Position numbers and translations under genes: made by a program. From Prevotella sp. (GTDB lineage: Bacteria; Bacteroidota; Bacteroidia; Bacteroidales; Bacteroidaceae), in assembly GCA_017961115.1 (NCBI GenBank), contig JAGCXX010000121.1:1-64000 (forward strand): DNA of 64,000 nt, given 5' to 3'. Shown one piece after another: positions 36,914 to 47,234 of the stretch (position 1 is the stretch's first letter; every line of letters starts with the position of its first letter). The notes below the pieces were generated by a model. It worked only from the letters and a program-made list of their open reading frames with translations. It was not told where the DNA came from and ran no database searches.

Positions 36914-39900
36914 TTAGAAGTCTACAGTGATACCCAGGGTGTATGAGCGAGAGCGTGGTGTCTGGTTGCCGTCAACAGCGGGGTCATAACCTCCTGCAGA
37001 GATATCCGGGTCAACACCCGAGTACTTCGTGATAACGAAGGGGTTGTTGACACTGGCATAGAGATTGATTCTGTTCAATCCTACAGACTTAATCCATTTT
37101 CCGCGGAGCACATAAGAGAGCTGGGCATAACCCATACGAAGGTAGCTGCCGTCCTCAACAAAGCGGTCGCTGATGAGGGTGTTGTAGTTGCTGGTGCTTC
37201 CGTACATGGCACGTGGAATTGTGGTCACGTCACCTTCCTTGCGCCAACGGTAGTTGACCGCCTGACTTTGGTTGTCGTTGCCAGTCATGGCCTCTGCATT
37301 GAGTCGGGCACGGTTGATGATTTTGTTGCCATAACGGTAGGTGAATTGGGTATTCAGACGCCAGTCTTTATATGTGAAGGTGAAGCCAAAACCACCAGTC
37401 AGTTTGGGAAGTGAACTTCCGAGGTACACAATGTCGAGGGCATTGATCTGACCATCATGGTTGATGTCTTCATAGATAGCATCACCACCACAGAAGCGAT
37501 AGTTCTTTCCAGTCGCATCGTTGGTGTAGTTGTACATCATGCGGACGGGGTTGCCCTGGCCGTTTCGGATGATTTGTCCGTCAGCACTTTGAGCTATAGG
37601 AGCGGTCTTGCCGCTTGCGATGAACTCGTTTTGCTCAGCCTCTGTCATCCGAGTGAAGGTGTTGTAGTTGTATTGGTAAACACCTTTGTAGCGGAAACCG
37701 TAGATGGCTCCAAGCGGGTTGAACAACTGCACGCGTCTCAATGTCTCACCATTGGCATAGCCGAAGTCAGAGTTGAGGCTGTTGAGCATATACTCGTCCA
37801 TCTCCAGGATTTCGTTGCGGTTGTTACCGAAGTTGACGTTGAAGTCGAAGATGAAGTCACCTTTCTTAATCAGACGGTTGGTGCTGATATGGAACTCCCA
37901 ACCAGTATTCCTCATCTTTCCACTGTTGCGGTAGGGAATGGTGTTGAAACCAACGTTGGAGGGGATGCGGTAGTTGGAGAGCAGCATGTCGGAAGTGGTG
38001 CTGCGGTAACCTTCGATTGCCATGTGCAGACGGTTGTCAAACAATTCGATATCGATACCTGCGTTGTAGCTGGAGACAATCTCCCACTTCATGTTGGTCA
38101 GACGGATGTTTTCAGGATACATCACCGACATGTCGATATATTTGGCGTCGGAACTTCTGTACTTCGAGGTGTACAAATAGTTCTGGTTGGGCTGGTTGCC
38201 CACAAAACCCCAACTGAAACGGGGAGCAAACAGGTGCAGCCATTTGCGTGACCATTTCATGAATGGCTCATCACTGATAATCCACTTTCCAGACACTGAG
38301 GGGAAGTAACCCCAGCGGTTGCCCGGACCGAATTTTGTCGTACCATCAGCACGCACGCTGAAGTCTAAGACATAACGCTCCTTGTAGGCGAAGTGGGTGG
38401 AGAAGGTGAAATAGAGTGAGCGCCACTCGCTATAGCCTGAAGACAGACCGCTGATCATACCTCCGGCATCAGGACTGGTGATACCACCCGATGGGTTGAG
38501 GTAAGCCTCGGAACCCTGACTTGTGCTGGAACCAGAAGTCAGCTCCATACGGATAAGGGACATCAGCGAGAAGTCCTTGTTCTTAAAGGCTGGAATGAAG
38601 GTCAGTGACTGCTTGGTGTTGAATGAAACACTCTTTGATGAACCGGCATAGCTGGTATTGACGCTCTTGGTGTTCCTCAACTCAGAAGCATAAAGGTCTT
38701 GCGGGTTGAACCTGTTGTCATATTGGTTGAAAATGCTCATGTACATCGAACCACGCCAGTTGAGCTGTGTGTGGTCGTAGTCGGTGCCAAGCAGAGAGTA
38801 GTTGATGACCAATTCGGGCTGCATATCGTATGTGCGGCGCTGGTTCTTGGCAAGGTGGGCAGAAGCGACAGGGTTGACAAGGTCCTTCTGGTTGCCGTCG
38901 AACACGCTCGAAGCAGTCTGCAGCATCGTGTAATAGGTGTTGGTGTCCACACCTGTCACGGGGTCCTGCTCATAGATGCCCATATTTGGCATCTTTCTGC
39001 GGGCGATGTCGAGCAGTCCATGGTAGTTCATGTCGTTCTTGGTGTAGGTGAGGGCGAAGTTGGTGCTCACCATGATGCGGCGGCTGATGTTGTAGTCGAG
39101 TGCCACACGGGTGGAGAAGCGGTTGAGCTTCTGCTGAATCATGGTTCCTGTCTCGTGGTCGAAACCGCCACCGATACGGAAGGAGGCTTTCTCACCACCA
39201 CCACTCACCGTGACGTAATGGTTCTGTCGGAGACCCCACTGGGTGACGGCATCACGCCAATCGGTGTTGTTGTTGTATTGCTCATACTCAGAGAAGGTCG
39301 GGTCGTAGTTGATTTCCGGCACGTCGGCAGAAGCATTGTCATTCTGCTGCGGATTGAAGTACGACTCCTTGAGAAGCATGGTGTAGTCGTCACCACTGAG
39401 CAACTCGTATCCTTTCGGCTGGTATGTGCCGGTGAGTTTGAGTGAGTAGGTCAGTTTCGGAGGACCTGGAAGACCACGTTTCGTGGTCAGCTCAATCACA
39501 CCGTTACCGCCAAGTGAACCATAAAGGGCTGTTGCAGCGGCATCCTTCAGCACATTGATTGTTGCGATGTCCTCAGGGTTGATGTTGAGCAACTCAGCAA
39601 ACTTCTCATTGTTGGCGGAGGCAAGGTCGAAGTTGTCAAGGTTCACCTCGCGGATGTTGCTGTCCACCACAATAAGCGGGTTGCCATTGGTCAGTGATGA
39701 AAGAGAGGTTGCACCACGCAGACGCATGGTGGAGCCAGAGCCAAGGTCACCAGAGTTGCCAATCACATCAAGACCGGCGATACGGCCCTGCAGCACCTCG
39801 TCCACAGAGGTGATGCCAAGACCCTCAAACTCCTTCATCGAGATGCTCTGCGTAGCGGTGGACAACTCACGCTCAGGAATGGGGAGGGAGTTGCCTTTTG

Positions 39901-40246
39901 CACGACGCTTTGAGACGACGGTCACCTCTTGCAGTGAGGCGGCAGACTCCATCTTGATGTCGTAGGTGGTCTTGTTGATGGGAAGGATGACGGTCTTCAT
40001 TCCCACGTAGGTGAAACGAATCTTGTCCTTCTGGTTTTGCACCTTCATGGTAAAGTTACCGTTGAGGTCGGTGATGGCGCTCTCGATGATACGCCCATTG
40101 GCGTCAATCTCGCAGACGGTGGCACCAATCAGCGGCTCCAAGTCATCACTCACCGTACCGTGTACCGAGGTGATGGTCTGTGCGCTTACTGCCACTGCAA
40201 AGGCCTGAAACAATAGGGTCAGTATGATGGATTTCAGTTTTCTCAT
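36914..40246 (-). CDS. SusC/RagA TonB-linked outer-membrane transporter (susC-a)
   Basis: 1110-residue outer-membrane importer with signal peptide ending AVAVSAQ, a carboxypeptidase-like domain (about 25-105), the linker SLQEVTVVSKRRAKG, a plug domain (about 130-260) with LRGATSLSSLTNGNPLIVVD and ALYGSLGGNGVIELTTKRG, and a large barrel ending SRSYTLGITVDF. It is four bases from the FAS1-a stop and 29 bases before susD-a. Energised by TonB. Substrate unknown; not close to susC-b in its N-terminal part. Confidence 0.93.
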   Translation of the reverse strand: MRKLKSIILTLLFQAFAVAVSAQTITSVHGTVSDDLEPLIGATVCEIDANGRIIESAITDLNGNFTMKVQNQKDKIRFTYVGMKTVILPINKTTYDIKMESAASLQEVTVVSKRRAKGNSLPIPERELSTATQSISMKEFEGLGITSVDEVLQGRIAGLDVIGNSGDLGSGSTMRLRGATSLSSLTNGNPLIVVDSNIREVNLDNFDLASANNEKFAELLNINPEDIATINVLKDAAATALYGSLGGNGVIELTTKRGLPGPPKLTYSLKLTGTYQPKGYELLSGDDYTMLLKESYFNPQQNDNASADVPEINYDPTFSEYEQYNNNTDWRDAVTQWGLRQNHYVTVSGGGEKASFRIGGGFDHETGTMIQQKLNRFSTRVALDYNISRRIMVSTNFALTYTKNDMNYHGLLDIARRKMPNMGIYEQDPVTGVDTNTYYTMLQTASSVFDGNQKDLVNPVASAHLAKNQRRTYDMQPELVINYSLLGTDYDHTQLNWRGSMYMSIFNQYDNRFNPQDLYASELRNTKSVNTSYAGSSKSVSFNTKQSLTFIPAFKNKDFSLMSLIRMELTSGSSTSQGSEAYLNPSGGITSPDAGGMISGLSSGYSEWRSLYFTFSTHFAYKERYVLDFSVRADGTTKFGPGNRWGYFPSVSGKWIISDEPFMKWSRKWLHLFAPRFSWGFVGNQPNQNYLYTSKYRSSDAKYIDMSVMYPENIRLTNMKWEIVSSYNAGIDIELFDNRLHMAIEGYRSTTSDMLLSNYRIPSNVGFNTIPYRNSGKMRNTGWEFHISTNRLIKKGDFIFDFNVNFGNNRNEILEMDEYMLNSLNSDFGYANGETLRRVQLFNPLGAIYGFRYKGVYQYNYNTFTRMTEAEQNEFIASGKTAPIAQSADGQIIRNGQGNPVRMMYNYTNDATGKNYRFCGGDAIYEDINHDGQINALDIVYLGSSLPKLTGGFGFTFTYKDWRLNTQFTYRYGNKIINRARLNAEAMTGNDNQSQAVNYRWRKEGDVTTIPRAMYGSTSNYNTLISDRFVEDGSYLRMGYAQLSYVLRGKWIKSVGLNRINLYASVNNPFVITKYSGVDPDISAGGYDPAVDGNQTPRSRSYTLGITVDF

Positions 40247-40249
40247 AAC

Positions 40250-42967
40250 TTATTTCCTCCTTATCGATTTAAGTTGTTGCTTCCAGGGGGTCATATTCTT
40301 TGGCATGAGGCAACCATCAATCTGGTGTACTACAGCATCTGATGCCATGAAGATGATGGCGGTGTTGCTTCCTGTGGCACCTCTGAACCAATAGTCACGG
40401 CAGAGTTGATTGTAGAGGCCTTCGGTCTTGATGACATGGAATGTGTTGCCTGCTTCGTCGGTCACCGACATCTGGTCGCCGGTTGCATCAGAAATCAACG
40501 GATAGAATCGTCCAGTCTCGGGGTTGCGAAGCATACTCTCATACACATTCCTGTAGCTGGAACCGTCCTCAGGTGCCATTCCGATTGCCACCGAGTGGTC
40601 TTGCACGTGGTATCGGAGGAAATCAACAATAATGTTCTTGATAATCTGACGGGCCTCTTCAGCGGCTTCCTCGGTACCCCACTCACGTTCGGTCTGTGCC
40701 TCATAGTCTTCCCATGTGGGCAGCAAGCCTTGGTCGATGAGTTGCTGGATGGCCTCGTTGGTGGGAACATATACAGTATAGTTGTAGTTGTCGAAAAGAC
40801 GCAAGTTCTTGCTGCCAACATCCGACATACCTGCATTGTAATTGTTGTTGAGTTTGGTGGTCATCAGCTCACTTCCGTCATGGTCGAGAAGGTCAAGGAA
40901 CTTGGAGAATTTCTCATTGCCTTGCAGTGTGACATAAAGTGTGCGTTGTGAGGGGAGCGGCATGCGGTCGTTGAGCTGATAAGACTTACCATTGGTTTTG
41001 GTGTAAATTTCATTGTCGTTGACTGGCAGTTTCGCGTTATTGTGCTCAATATCCCATCCTCCAGAGAAAGCGATACGTCCGTCAGCAGTACGGCTGACAC
41101 GGAGGAGCGTGCCGCCTTTTGACTTGTAGTACTCGTGTCCATCCTCCACATCGCCAACGATGATAAGCTCATCAATCAGACGGCTCAGGCGGTCCTTGAT
41201 AACATCTTGGGCAACGGTAGCCTGTGCGCGGATGCCCTTGGTGATGACGCCATTCTCGTCGATTGTGCAGTTCCAACGTACAGCTTGCACACGCTGGTCA
41301 GCGCTCTTGGTGCGGTCGTAGTAGAACTCGAGCAGTGAACCAGACTCCAAACCGGTTGCATTGTCAATCTTGCCATTAAATGCAGGGTCAAGATACCATA
41401 TTCTTCCCTCGTCTGGAATAGGAGCATTAGCCCCAATCTCCAATGTGGTCGCATCTTTGTTCATGCAGTTGGAGGGGAGAAGAAGACTGTATCGTGAGTC
41501 CATTGAGAGCAGGTAGGGAAGATAGTTCAGATTGTCAATGGCCCAGTAGATGATATTCATTGTCGATTCGTGGGCCAGTGCAGGATATGCTACAGAAGCA
41601 TATTCCGCCGGCGTAAACACCTTGTTGACCAAATAGACAACACCGTTGCATCCCATGAAGCAGGAGTCGATGTGTTCGGCTCTGATGCCGAGTTGTTCCT
41701 TGGCATCGTTGAGCACATGGTCGAACTTCGAGGGAACGGCGTCGGTAAATGTGGGCAACATGTTTACATTGATGAGTTTAGCCAGGGTAGCATCTGGGAT
41801 GCTGTCCCATGAGCCATACTCGCTCTGAAGGTCACGGCCTTCGGTGTTCCACCATTGGGTGAGCGCCTCGTCGGTAGGAACGATCATGGCTGCTGCATCA
41901 TAGTGAAGGTCATAATTCATGGTGTTGGAATAGATGTACTGGTTCCAACCTGGATCGAATGAAAGTTGGGCTGCCACTGCATCACCATTGGGGTCGGTGC
42001 TTACTTGCACACTGGTAGCTCCTTCACTGCCAGCAGCACGCTTGCTGTAGTAACGAAGCACATAGACAGAGTCCTCGTTATTGTACAGACGGTTGTAGTT
42101 GCGAGTAGCGTTGGCGTCAAAATAGGGTGCGCTGAAACGGTCGATGAGGTGCGACCACATCGACATGTTGGAGTGGTTGCGAATGATTTCTGCCATATTG
42201 CTTGATGACTCAATCACTCCGTCCACCTTTTGAATATAACCATTCTTGCAGGTGACATCCCTCTCGCTTACTCTTTTTCCATTGACCCATGCCTCATTGA
42301 TGGAGTTGGCCTGATGGTTGGTCAGGATGCTCAGGTCGTTGTCGGAGATGTTGTAGTAGCGCATGAATGCCGGCAGGAAGTGGATCATGGGTGCCGATGT
42401 GGCATCTTTTAAGATGGGTATGCTTTTCCCGCTTGCCTTAAACTTCTGCCATTGTGGGGTGTTGGGCATCTCTGATGCCTTCATGATATAGACAGAGTCG
42501 TAGATAGACGTTGCTGTCTCACGGCGCATGCAGAGTCCCTCCATAGGAGGATTGCCGCTTACATTGGAGAGCAACTCGATAAGATAGGCATTGTTGATCA
42601 TCGAGTTGTTGAGCAACAATTTCTTTTGTGCCAGGGAGAGTTGGCTGTAGTTTCTAACTCCCCATGAATTGCTGCTGAACCATTTGGCGAAGGACTCGTC
42701 GTCGGCTGCAAACAGCGTTTTCGAACCCGTGTGGCTCAGCACTTCTGTCTGGCCCAGGTCATCAACCAATTGGAGCAGGGTTGTGTAGTGCCCGTCGTCT
42801 TTTAGTTGCTCATAGATGGAGTTACCCAACCACTCGGGCTGGCCGGTCAGCAGATATTCGTCTTCACACGACTGCAATGACCATGCCCCAAGCAACAAAC
42901 CACAGCAGGCCACTGCGAATCCTGACATCCGCCTGAATGACTTGTGTTCTTGCTTTTTTCGTTTCAT
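40250..42967 (-). CDS. Large FAS1 domain lipoprotein (FAS1-a)
   Basis: 905-residue lipoprotein, lipobox LQSC (C34) followed by EDEY. Several FAS1-type segments can be seen: HYTTLLQLVDDLGQTEVL with KTLFAADDESFAKWF near residue 60-110, AAMIVPTDEALTQWW near 360, YTVYVPTNEAIQQLI near 740, and the closing FMASDAVVHQIDGCLMP. So this is a multi-FAS1 protein rather than the FAS1-plus-sandwich form of FAS1-b and FAS1-c. It is the first gene of the seven-gene operon. FAS1 domains mediate adhesion and carbohydrate or protein binding; the ligand here is unknown. Confidence 0.8.
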   Translation of the reverse strand: MKRKKQEHKSFRRMSGFAVACCGLLLGAWSLQSCEDEYLLTGQPEWLGNSIYEQLKDDGHYTTLLQLVDDLGQTEVLSHTGSKTLFAADDESFAKWFSSNSWGVRNYSQLSLAQKKLLLNNSMINNAYLIELLSNVSGNPPMEGLCMRRETATSIYDSVYIMKASEMPNTPQWQKFKASGKSIPILKDATSAPMIHFLPAFMRYYNISDNDLSILTNHQANSINEAWVNGKRVSERDVTCKNGYIQKVDGVIESSSNMAEIIRNHSNMSMWSHLIDRFSAPYFDANATRNYNRLYNNEDSVYVLRYYSKRAAGSEGATSVQVSTDPNGDAVAAQLSFDPGWNQYIYSNTMNYDLHYDAAAMIVPTDEALTQWWNTEGRDLQSEYGSWDSIPDATLAKLINVNMLPTFTDAVPSKFDHVLNDAKEQLGIRAEHIDSCFMGCNGVVYLVNKVFTPAEYASVAYPALAHESTMNIIYWAIDNLNYLPYLLSMDSRYSLLLPSNCMNKDATTLEIGANAPIPDEGRIWYLDPAFNGKIDNATGLESGSLLEFYYDRTKSADQRVQAVRWNCTIDENGVITKGIRAQATVAQDVIKDRLSRLIDELIIVGDVEDGHEYYKSKGGTLLRVSRTADGRIAFSGGWDIEHNNAKLPVNDNEIYTKTNGKSYQLNDRMPLPSQRTLYVTLQGNEKFSKFLDLLDHDGSELMTTKLNNNYNAGMSDVGSKNLRLFDNYNYTVYVPTNEAIQQLIDQGLLPTWEDYEAQTEREWGTEEAAEEARQIIKNIIVDFLRYHVQDHSVAIGMAPEDGSSYRNVYESMLRNPETGRFYPLISDATGDQMSVTDEAGNTFHVIKTEGLYNQLCRDYWFRGATGSNTAIIFMASDAVVHQIDGCLMPKNMTPWKQQLKSIRRK

Positions 42968-43084
42968 AGTTTTTTTGTTATGATTAGGAATTTTGATGAT
43001 AAGTCAGTTGATTATTTGAAATTTTGGTTTTTGTCATTATATATAATATAATAAGGTGTAAAGTCAGATGTAGATAATCAGATG

Positions 43085-43125
43085 GCTATTGCTGTCTTTT
43101 CCGGCAGCAGTAGCTGTCTGCCCGG
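43085..43125 (-). promoter_or_regulatory. Alternative hairpins in the FAS1-SusCD operon leader
   Basis: In the 326-base gap before FAS1-a, a 10-bp stem (43085-43094 with 43105-43114, one G-U) overlaps a second possible stem (43101-43107 with 43118-43125, one bulge). The two cannot form together, which is the layout of an attenuator or RNA switch. No clear TAnnTTTG box was found in the same gap; 42968-43080 is otherwise AT-rich. Confidence 0.4.
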
Positions 43126-43197
43126 TGTGTTGTAGGGATGACATCTTTTCTTTTTCGCACTTATTCATATTGTGTTGATGACTTTTAAATGATATGA

Positions 43198-43236
43198 AGG
43201 AACTGGTGAGCAGGTTTTATCCCGCCACCAGTTCCT
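43198..43236 (-). terminator. Strong hairpin after the 1194-residue protein gene
   Basis: An 11-bp perfect stem (AGGAACTGGTG 43198-43208 with CACCAGTTCCT 43226-43236) downstream of the minus-strand gene ending at 43294. The T-run that follows is poor, so termination is likely but not certain. Confidence 0.55.
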
Positions 43237-43293
43237 CGTGAGAGTTATAAAACTGCGATTGCTGTCATTTCAATCTTCAATTCTATTTTATGT

Positions 43294-46200
43294 TTATTTC
43301 ACCGTGATCTTCCTCACGCGGACAGTTCCGTCGCTCAGGGTCTCGCGCACGATGTTGACACCACGCTGCAAGCCTGCTGTGCGGGTTCCGTTGATAGAGA
43401 ACACCTCTGTGCTGACCACGCCATTGCTGTCGATGGTGAAGATGCTCAGCGGATTGTCGCTTTCCTCAAGTGAACTGTTCTTGCCGTAGTAGAAGAGCTG
43501 CCAGTTGGTCCAGATGGTCCAGTCAAGTTCGATATGTACATTCTTCTTCAGACCAATGGTGAGTTTGCCGTCCTCGCCAACTTTCACGATAACGTTGTTG
43601 TTGGAGTAGAGGTAGCCTTCCTGACCCAGGGTCATGAATGCGTCGGCAGCGGTGCTCATCATATTTGGCACAGCAAGATGGTTCTCCTCACTTGCCCATA
43701 CCCAGTCGGTAGGAAGTTCTTCCATAGGCTGTGCTCCTGTTGCCAGGCGGTGCATTGCCACGCTGACGGTGTCGTTGCCCACAGCGGCATAGAGGAATGC
43801 GTTGTTGTTGAGCTCAGGATTCTCTACCCATGATGAATAGTCGTCGACGGATGAACCTGCGCGGTAGAAGCCTTGGACAGAAACTTTATAGGTACCCTCG
43901 GGAAGACCCTGGAGCAGCTGATAGTAGTTGAAGTTGGTGTTGTACTTCTCTGCATCGCCAACTGCATTGACTGAGGCACCACCAGTCCAACCCTTGTCAT
44001 TGCCTTCAGCATATGCTGGGTTGATGATGACTCTGGTGCACTCGATAGGATTGCCGTCGCTTGCGCTTGCCATATCCTGAGGCAGACCGAGGCGGTTGAT
44101 GGTCTTGTTGATTTCATTGATGAGGTTCTCCACATCCGAGTCAGCGAATGTACGGTTCTCGAGACCATCGCTGATGCTGGTGTTGAGGTTGGTGGCCTCA
44201 TTGATGATGTCGGTGGATGCCATTGAACCTGGGATGGCACTTGCCAGTTCCTCGTTGGCAGCCTCCAACTTAGCAAAGAGAGCCTTTGAAGCGTTTACTG
44301 CATCCTGCAGGTCGAACAACTTGGTAAGAGCCTCGAACATGGCTTCTCCATCATTGCCGTTGACCACAGCCTTGGCAGCGTCGATACCAGCTTGGAGGCT
44401 TTCGAGTACATCCTTGCCGATAGGACTGCTGAGTGCATTCTCACCGTCAATGATAGCCTGCTCAAGCACTGGCTTCACCACGTCGGCCTGGAAACCACGG
44501 AAGGTAAGCTTGAAGTTATCCCAGATACACCAGCTGTCACCAGCTTGGTTGGATACACCTTTCACACCGATACGGATCTGGTCGCCCTCCTGAGCCACAA
44601 GACCATATGCTGACTGAGTATACATTCCGTTGGAGAATGCAACTGCAGAACTTGCCATATCGTTCGGGAAGTAGAGGGTTGTGCCGTCATCCAGCATCTG
44701 AGACTCTGTGCCAGTACCTGTGTAGAACTCAGGATCGCTAATTTGAATGGGGTCACCATATACATTGGTAAACGGTGTGCTGTTGGAGTTCAGATAGATG
44801 AACACGGGGCAGGTCTCCTTGGTGGTGTACATCTCCTTGTTGAGGTAAGCGGTGTAGTTGCCGCGGCCATAGCGGTAGAATCCCTGTACAGAGATTTCAT
44901 ACACACCCTTAGGCGCCTTCTCCACAACCTGATAGATGTCGAAACCGCCATTGTTCCATGCCTCATAGCAGTGGTTGTCGCTGTTACCACCACGAGCCAC
45001 ATTGCCACCAGACTGTGCCTCGACAGTCCAACCGGTGTTGCCAGTCATCTCATAGTCAGGATTGACAAGGAACGTACCGGTCACGTCGGCACCATTGCGC
45101 AGGTGCTGGTATGCCTCAGTAATCAAATCCTTCACTCTGGCAATTTCTTCCTCGAGTTCCTCATTGGTCATAGCGTGGTCCTTGATGAGTTCTTCTGAGT
45201 CGAACTCAGCCCAGTCGCTGATGTCGTCAAGATAGTCAGGCTCGAGATAGTCGTTGCCGGCACAGTTGATAGCTTCAACTTGCAGGTCAACAATTTGCTT
45301 CCACAGTTCAATGTTCTTCTCCAGGGCAGCCTGTGCGTCGTTGACAGCCTGAATGTTGGAAAGAATCTCATCTTTGGATGCAGATGCCTTCAAGGCTTCT
45401 ACTGCAGCATTGTAGTCCTCGAGGTAAGAATCAGTGTAAACCACACCGTCAAGTTCGAACTCCTTGATATTGGCGATGGCTCCGTCGAGAATCAACTTGT
45501 ATGCCTCGTCGCTGTTACCGTAGTAAATCAGAGCGAAATCATCAAAGATACTCCAGTCATTGGTCACCTGCTCGCTCTTCTTCACACCGACTCTCAAGTT
45601 GCCGTCTTTGACAGCAGTATAGACGAAGTTGTCGTTGCAATAACCTGCATGGAAGAATTCGTCTGCAGCAATCATGTTGTTGGGGATGTAGAACACCTCA
45701 CCGGTCTCTGCGTCAGTGGCACTCGACCAGTTGCCTGTTGTCATCTGTGATGTAAGCAATGGAGTAAATGGTGATAAGATGCTGCATTCCAATGTGTTTC
45801 CTTCGGAAGTAGCATACAGCTTGGCATATTTTGACTCGGCATTGTTGGCCTTGAAGTTGTCGTATGCGGGCTGTGCGTCACCGGCACGATAGAATGCATT
45901 GACTTTCAGCATATACACACCTTCATGGAGTCCTTCAAGATCCTGATAGGTGTCATAGTTCATATTGTAGCGCTCGGCATTCTCTTTAGGATCATACGAA
46001 CCCCATCCAGAACCAGACCAACCAGAAAGGTCGTTGCCATCGAAGGTTGGGTTCTTGATGAAGAGCTTGGTCACATTGACAGGATTGCTCACCGTAGCCT
46101 TGTCGTAGTTCTCGGCAGCCAACTCTTCCTCACGTGTCTGAATGGCCTTCTTTGTAGCCTCGGTGGCAGCATTGAGTTCCTCCACCGTACTTGAGGTGTT

Positions 46201-46875
46201 GTTGTATACGGCAATCTGGTCGGCCACATTAGCACCGATTTCCTCAGCTTTGTCAAGCTGCTCTTTCAGTTTCATGGCTGCCTCATAAACATCCAAAGAA
46301 CTGATGTAGGCATCACCCGTTGCTTCAGGGATGAGTTTCCAATCCACAAATACGTTCTCTCCTTCTTCACAGTCAGAGTACAACACCGTATTTTCAGGAT
46401 CTTCTGAACGGTTCAGACCTACATACTTGGTGTTGTCGTTGTAGTTCGGGTTCAACTCGGATGGCATGAAACGATAAACATTGTTGCCCATGTCCTTGAT
46501 TTCCCAGAAAAAGTCGGGCTGGTTGTTGTAGTCAACATACATGACATTGGGAGTCTCAAAAAACACCCATCTCCAGTCTATGGCTCCCGAACCGTTTGCT
46601 CCATAATCTGAGAGCGTGTAAAGGCCGGCGCCCTGGTCCTCAATCTTGATTTTCAGACCGCGCTCGCCCACACTGGCTTGGGTGCCATAAGCATTGCCTT
46701 GAGTAAACAGAAGCTGACTGCCTACATTGTAAAAATAGTAGATTCCATCGGCAGCCATACTTGTAAACTCCGTAGGGATTGCAGGCTTCGGCCAGACGTT
46801 TCCGTCCACAGCCTTGACTGCACTGCTGCCGAAAAACAGCAATGCGCCTAAAACAAGTAGTTTTGCAATTTTCAT
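43294..46875 (-). CDS. Large secreted protein with three beta-sandwich modules and helical spacers
   Basis: 1193-residue secreted protein; start at 46875 gives signal peptide MKIAKLLVLGALLFFG then SSAVKAV. A lectin-like N-terminal region (about 25-190) is followed by three copies of a ~180-residue module that opens with NP-F/Y...GW and has GLPEGTYKVSVQGFYRAG-like and W-IWDNF-L-F-G signatures (about 46085-45520, 45080-44490 and 44040-43470). FIVAR-like alpha-helical spacers separate them (KAIQTREEELAAEN, VNDAQAALEKNIELW). The end (VFSINGTRTAGLQRGVNIV, then RVRKITVK) looks like a type IX secretion tail. No catalytic motif is seen; a carbohydrate-binding role is inferred. Confidence 0.75.
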   Translation of the reverse strand: MKIAKLLVLGALLFFGSSAVKAVDGNVWPKPAIPTEFTSMAADGIYYFYNVGSQLLFTQGNAYGTQASVGERGLKIKIEDQGAGLYTLSDYGANGSGAIDWRWVFFETPNVMYVDYNNQPDFFWEIKDMGNNVYRFMPSELNPNYNDNTKYVGLNRSEDPENTVLYSDCEEGENVFVDWKLIPEATGDAYISSLDVYEAAMKLKEQLDKAEEIGANVADQIAVYNNTSSTVEELNAATEATKKAIQTREEELAAENYDKATVSNPVNVTKLFIKNPTFDGNDLSGWSGSGWGSYDPKENAERYNMNYDTYQDLEGLHEGVYMLKVNAFYRAGDAQPAYDNFKANNAESKYAKLYATSEGNTLECSILSPFTPLLTSQMTTGNWSSATDAETGEVFYIPNNMIAADEFFHAGYCNDNFVYTAVKDGNLRVGVKKSEQVTNDWSIFDDFALIYYGNSDEAYKLILDGAIANIKEFELDGVVYTDSYLEDYNAAVEALKASASKDEILSNIQAVNDAQAALEKNIELWKQIVDLQVEAINCAGNDYLEPDYLDDISDWAEFDSEELIKDHAMTNEELEEEIARVKDLITEAYQHLRNGADVTGTFLVNPDYEMTGNTGWTVEAQSGGNVARGGNSDNHCYEAWNNGGFDIYQVVEKAPKGVYEISVQGFYRYGRGNYTAYLNKEMYTTKETCPVFIYLNSNSTPFTNVYGDPIQISDPEFYTGTGTESQMLDDGTTLYFPNDMASSAVAFSNGMYTQSAYGLVAQEGDQIRIGVKGVSNQAGDSWCIWDNFKLTFRGFQADVVKPVLEQAIIDGENALSSPIGKDVLESLQAGIDAAKAVVNGNDGEAMFEALTKLFDLQDAVNASKALFAKLEAANEELASAIPGSMASTDIINEATNLNTSISDGLENRTFADSDVENLINEINKTINRLGLPQDMASASDGNPIECTRVIINPAYAEGNDKGWTGGASVNAVGDAEKYNTNFNYYQLLQGLPEGTYKVSVQGFYRAGSSVDDYSSWVENPELNNNAFLYAAVGNDTVSVAMHRLATGAQPMEELPTDWVWASEENHLAVPNMMSTAADAFMTLGQEGYLYSNNNVIVKVGEDGKLTIGLKKNVHIELDWTIWTNWQLFYYGKNSSLEESDNPLSIFTIDSNGVVSTEVFSINGTRTAGLQRGVNIVRETLSDGTVRVRKITVK

Positions 46876-47086
46876 AAAGGTTAAATTTAGATTGTTAATA
46901 AATACACACATGCCGAAACACATGCTTGGTTTAAATAAAAGGTTCATTTTGAAGGTGTTCCCAGTTCATCTTCTTGAAAGGATAAAATCCTTCAGGTAAA
47001 ATTATGGCTTATCGTAATGCATTGTCGGGATAACCTGGTTTAGAATTAATCCCTATTAGGTTTCTATGATATTGTTATAACAGTTG

Positions 47087-47094
47087 CAAAGATA
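47087..47094 (-). promoter_or_regulatory. Probable -7 box of the 43294-46875 gene
   Basis: TATCTTTG on the minus strand in the 359-base gap 46876-47234. No clear -33 partner. The leader would be about 210 bases. The remainder of the gap holds the terminator at 47183-47213 and AT-rich sequence. Confidence 0.45.
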
Positions 47095-47182
47095 ACAAAA
47101 AATTATATAACACACATCTTTTTTTAGAAAAAATTTATGCGATATGTGTATTTCTTACACTTTTTGTTTCATCAGACAAAAA

Positions 47183-47213
47183 AAGGCCATGCTCTACAGA
47201 AAAGCATGACCTT
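47183..47213 (-). terminator. Rho-independent terminator
   Basis: An 11-bp stem with one mismatch (47183-47193 with 47203-47213), followed on the minus strand by seven T. It ends the transcript of the glycosidase-like gene at 47235. Confidence 0.8.
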
Positions 47214-47234
47214 GTTTTTGATAGTTGAAAATGG

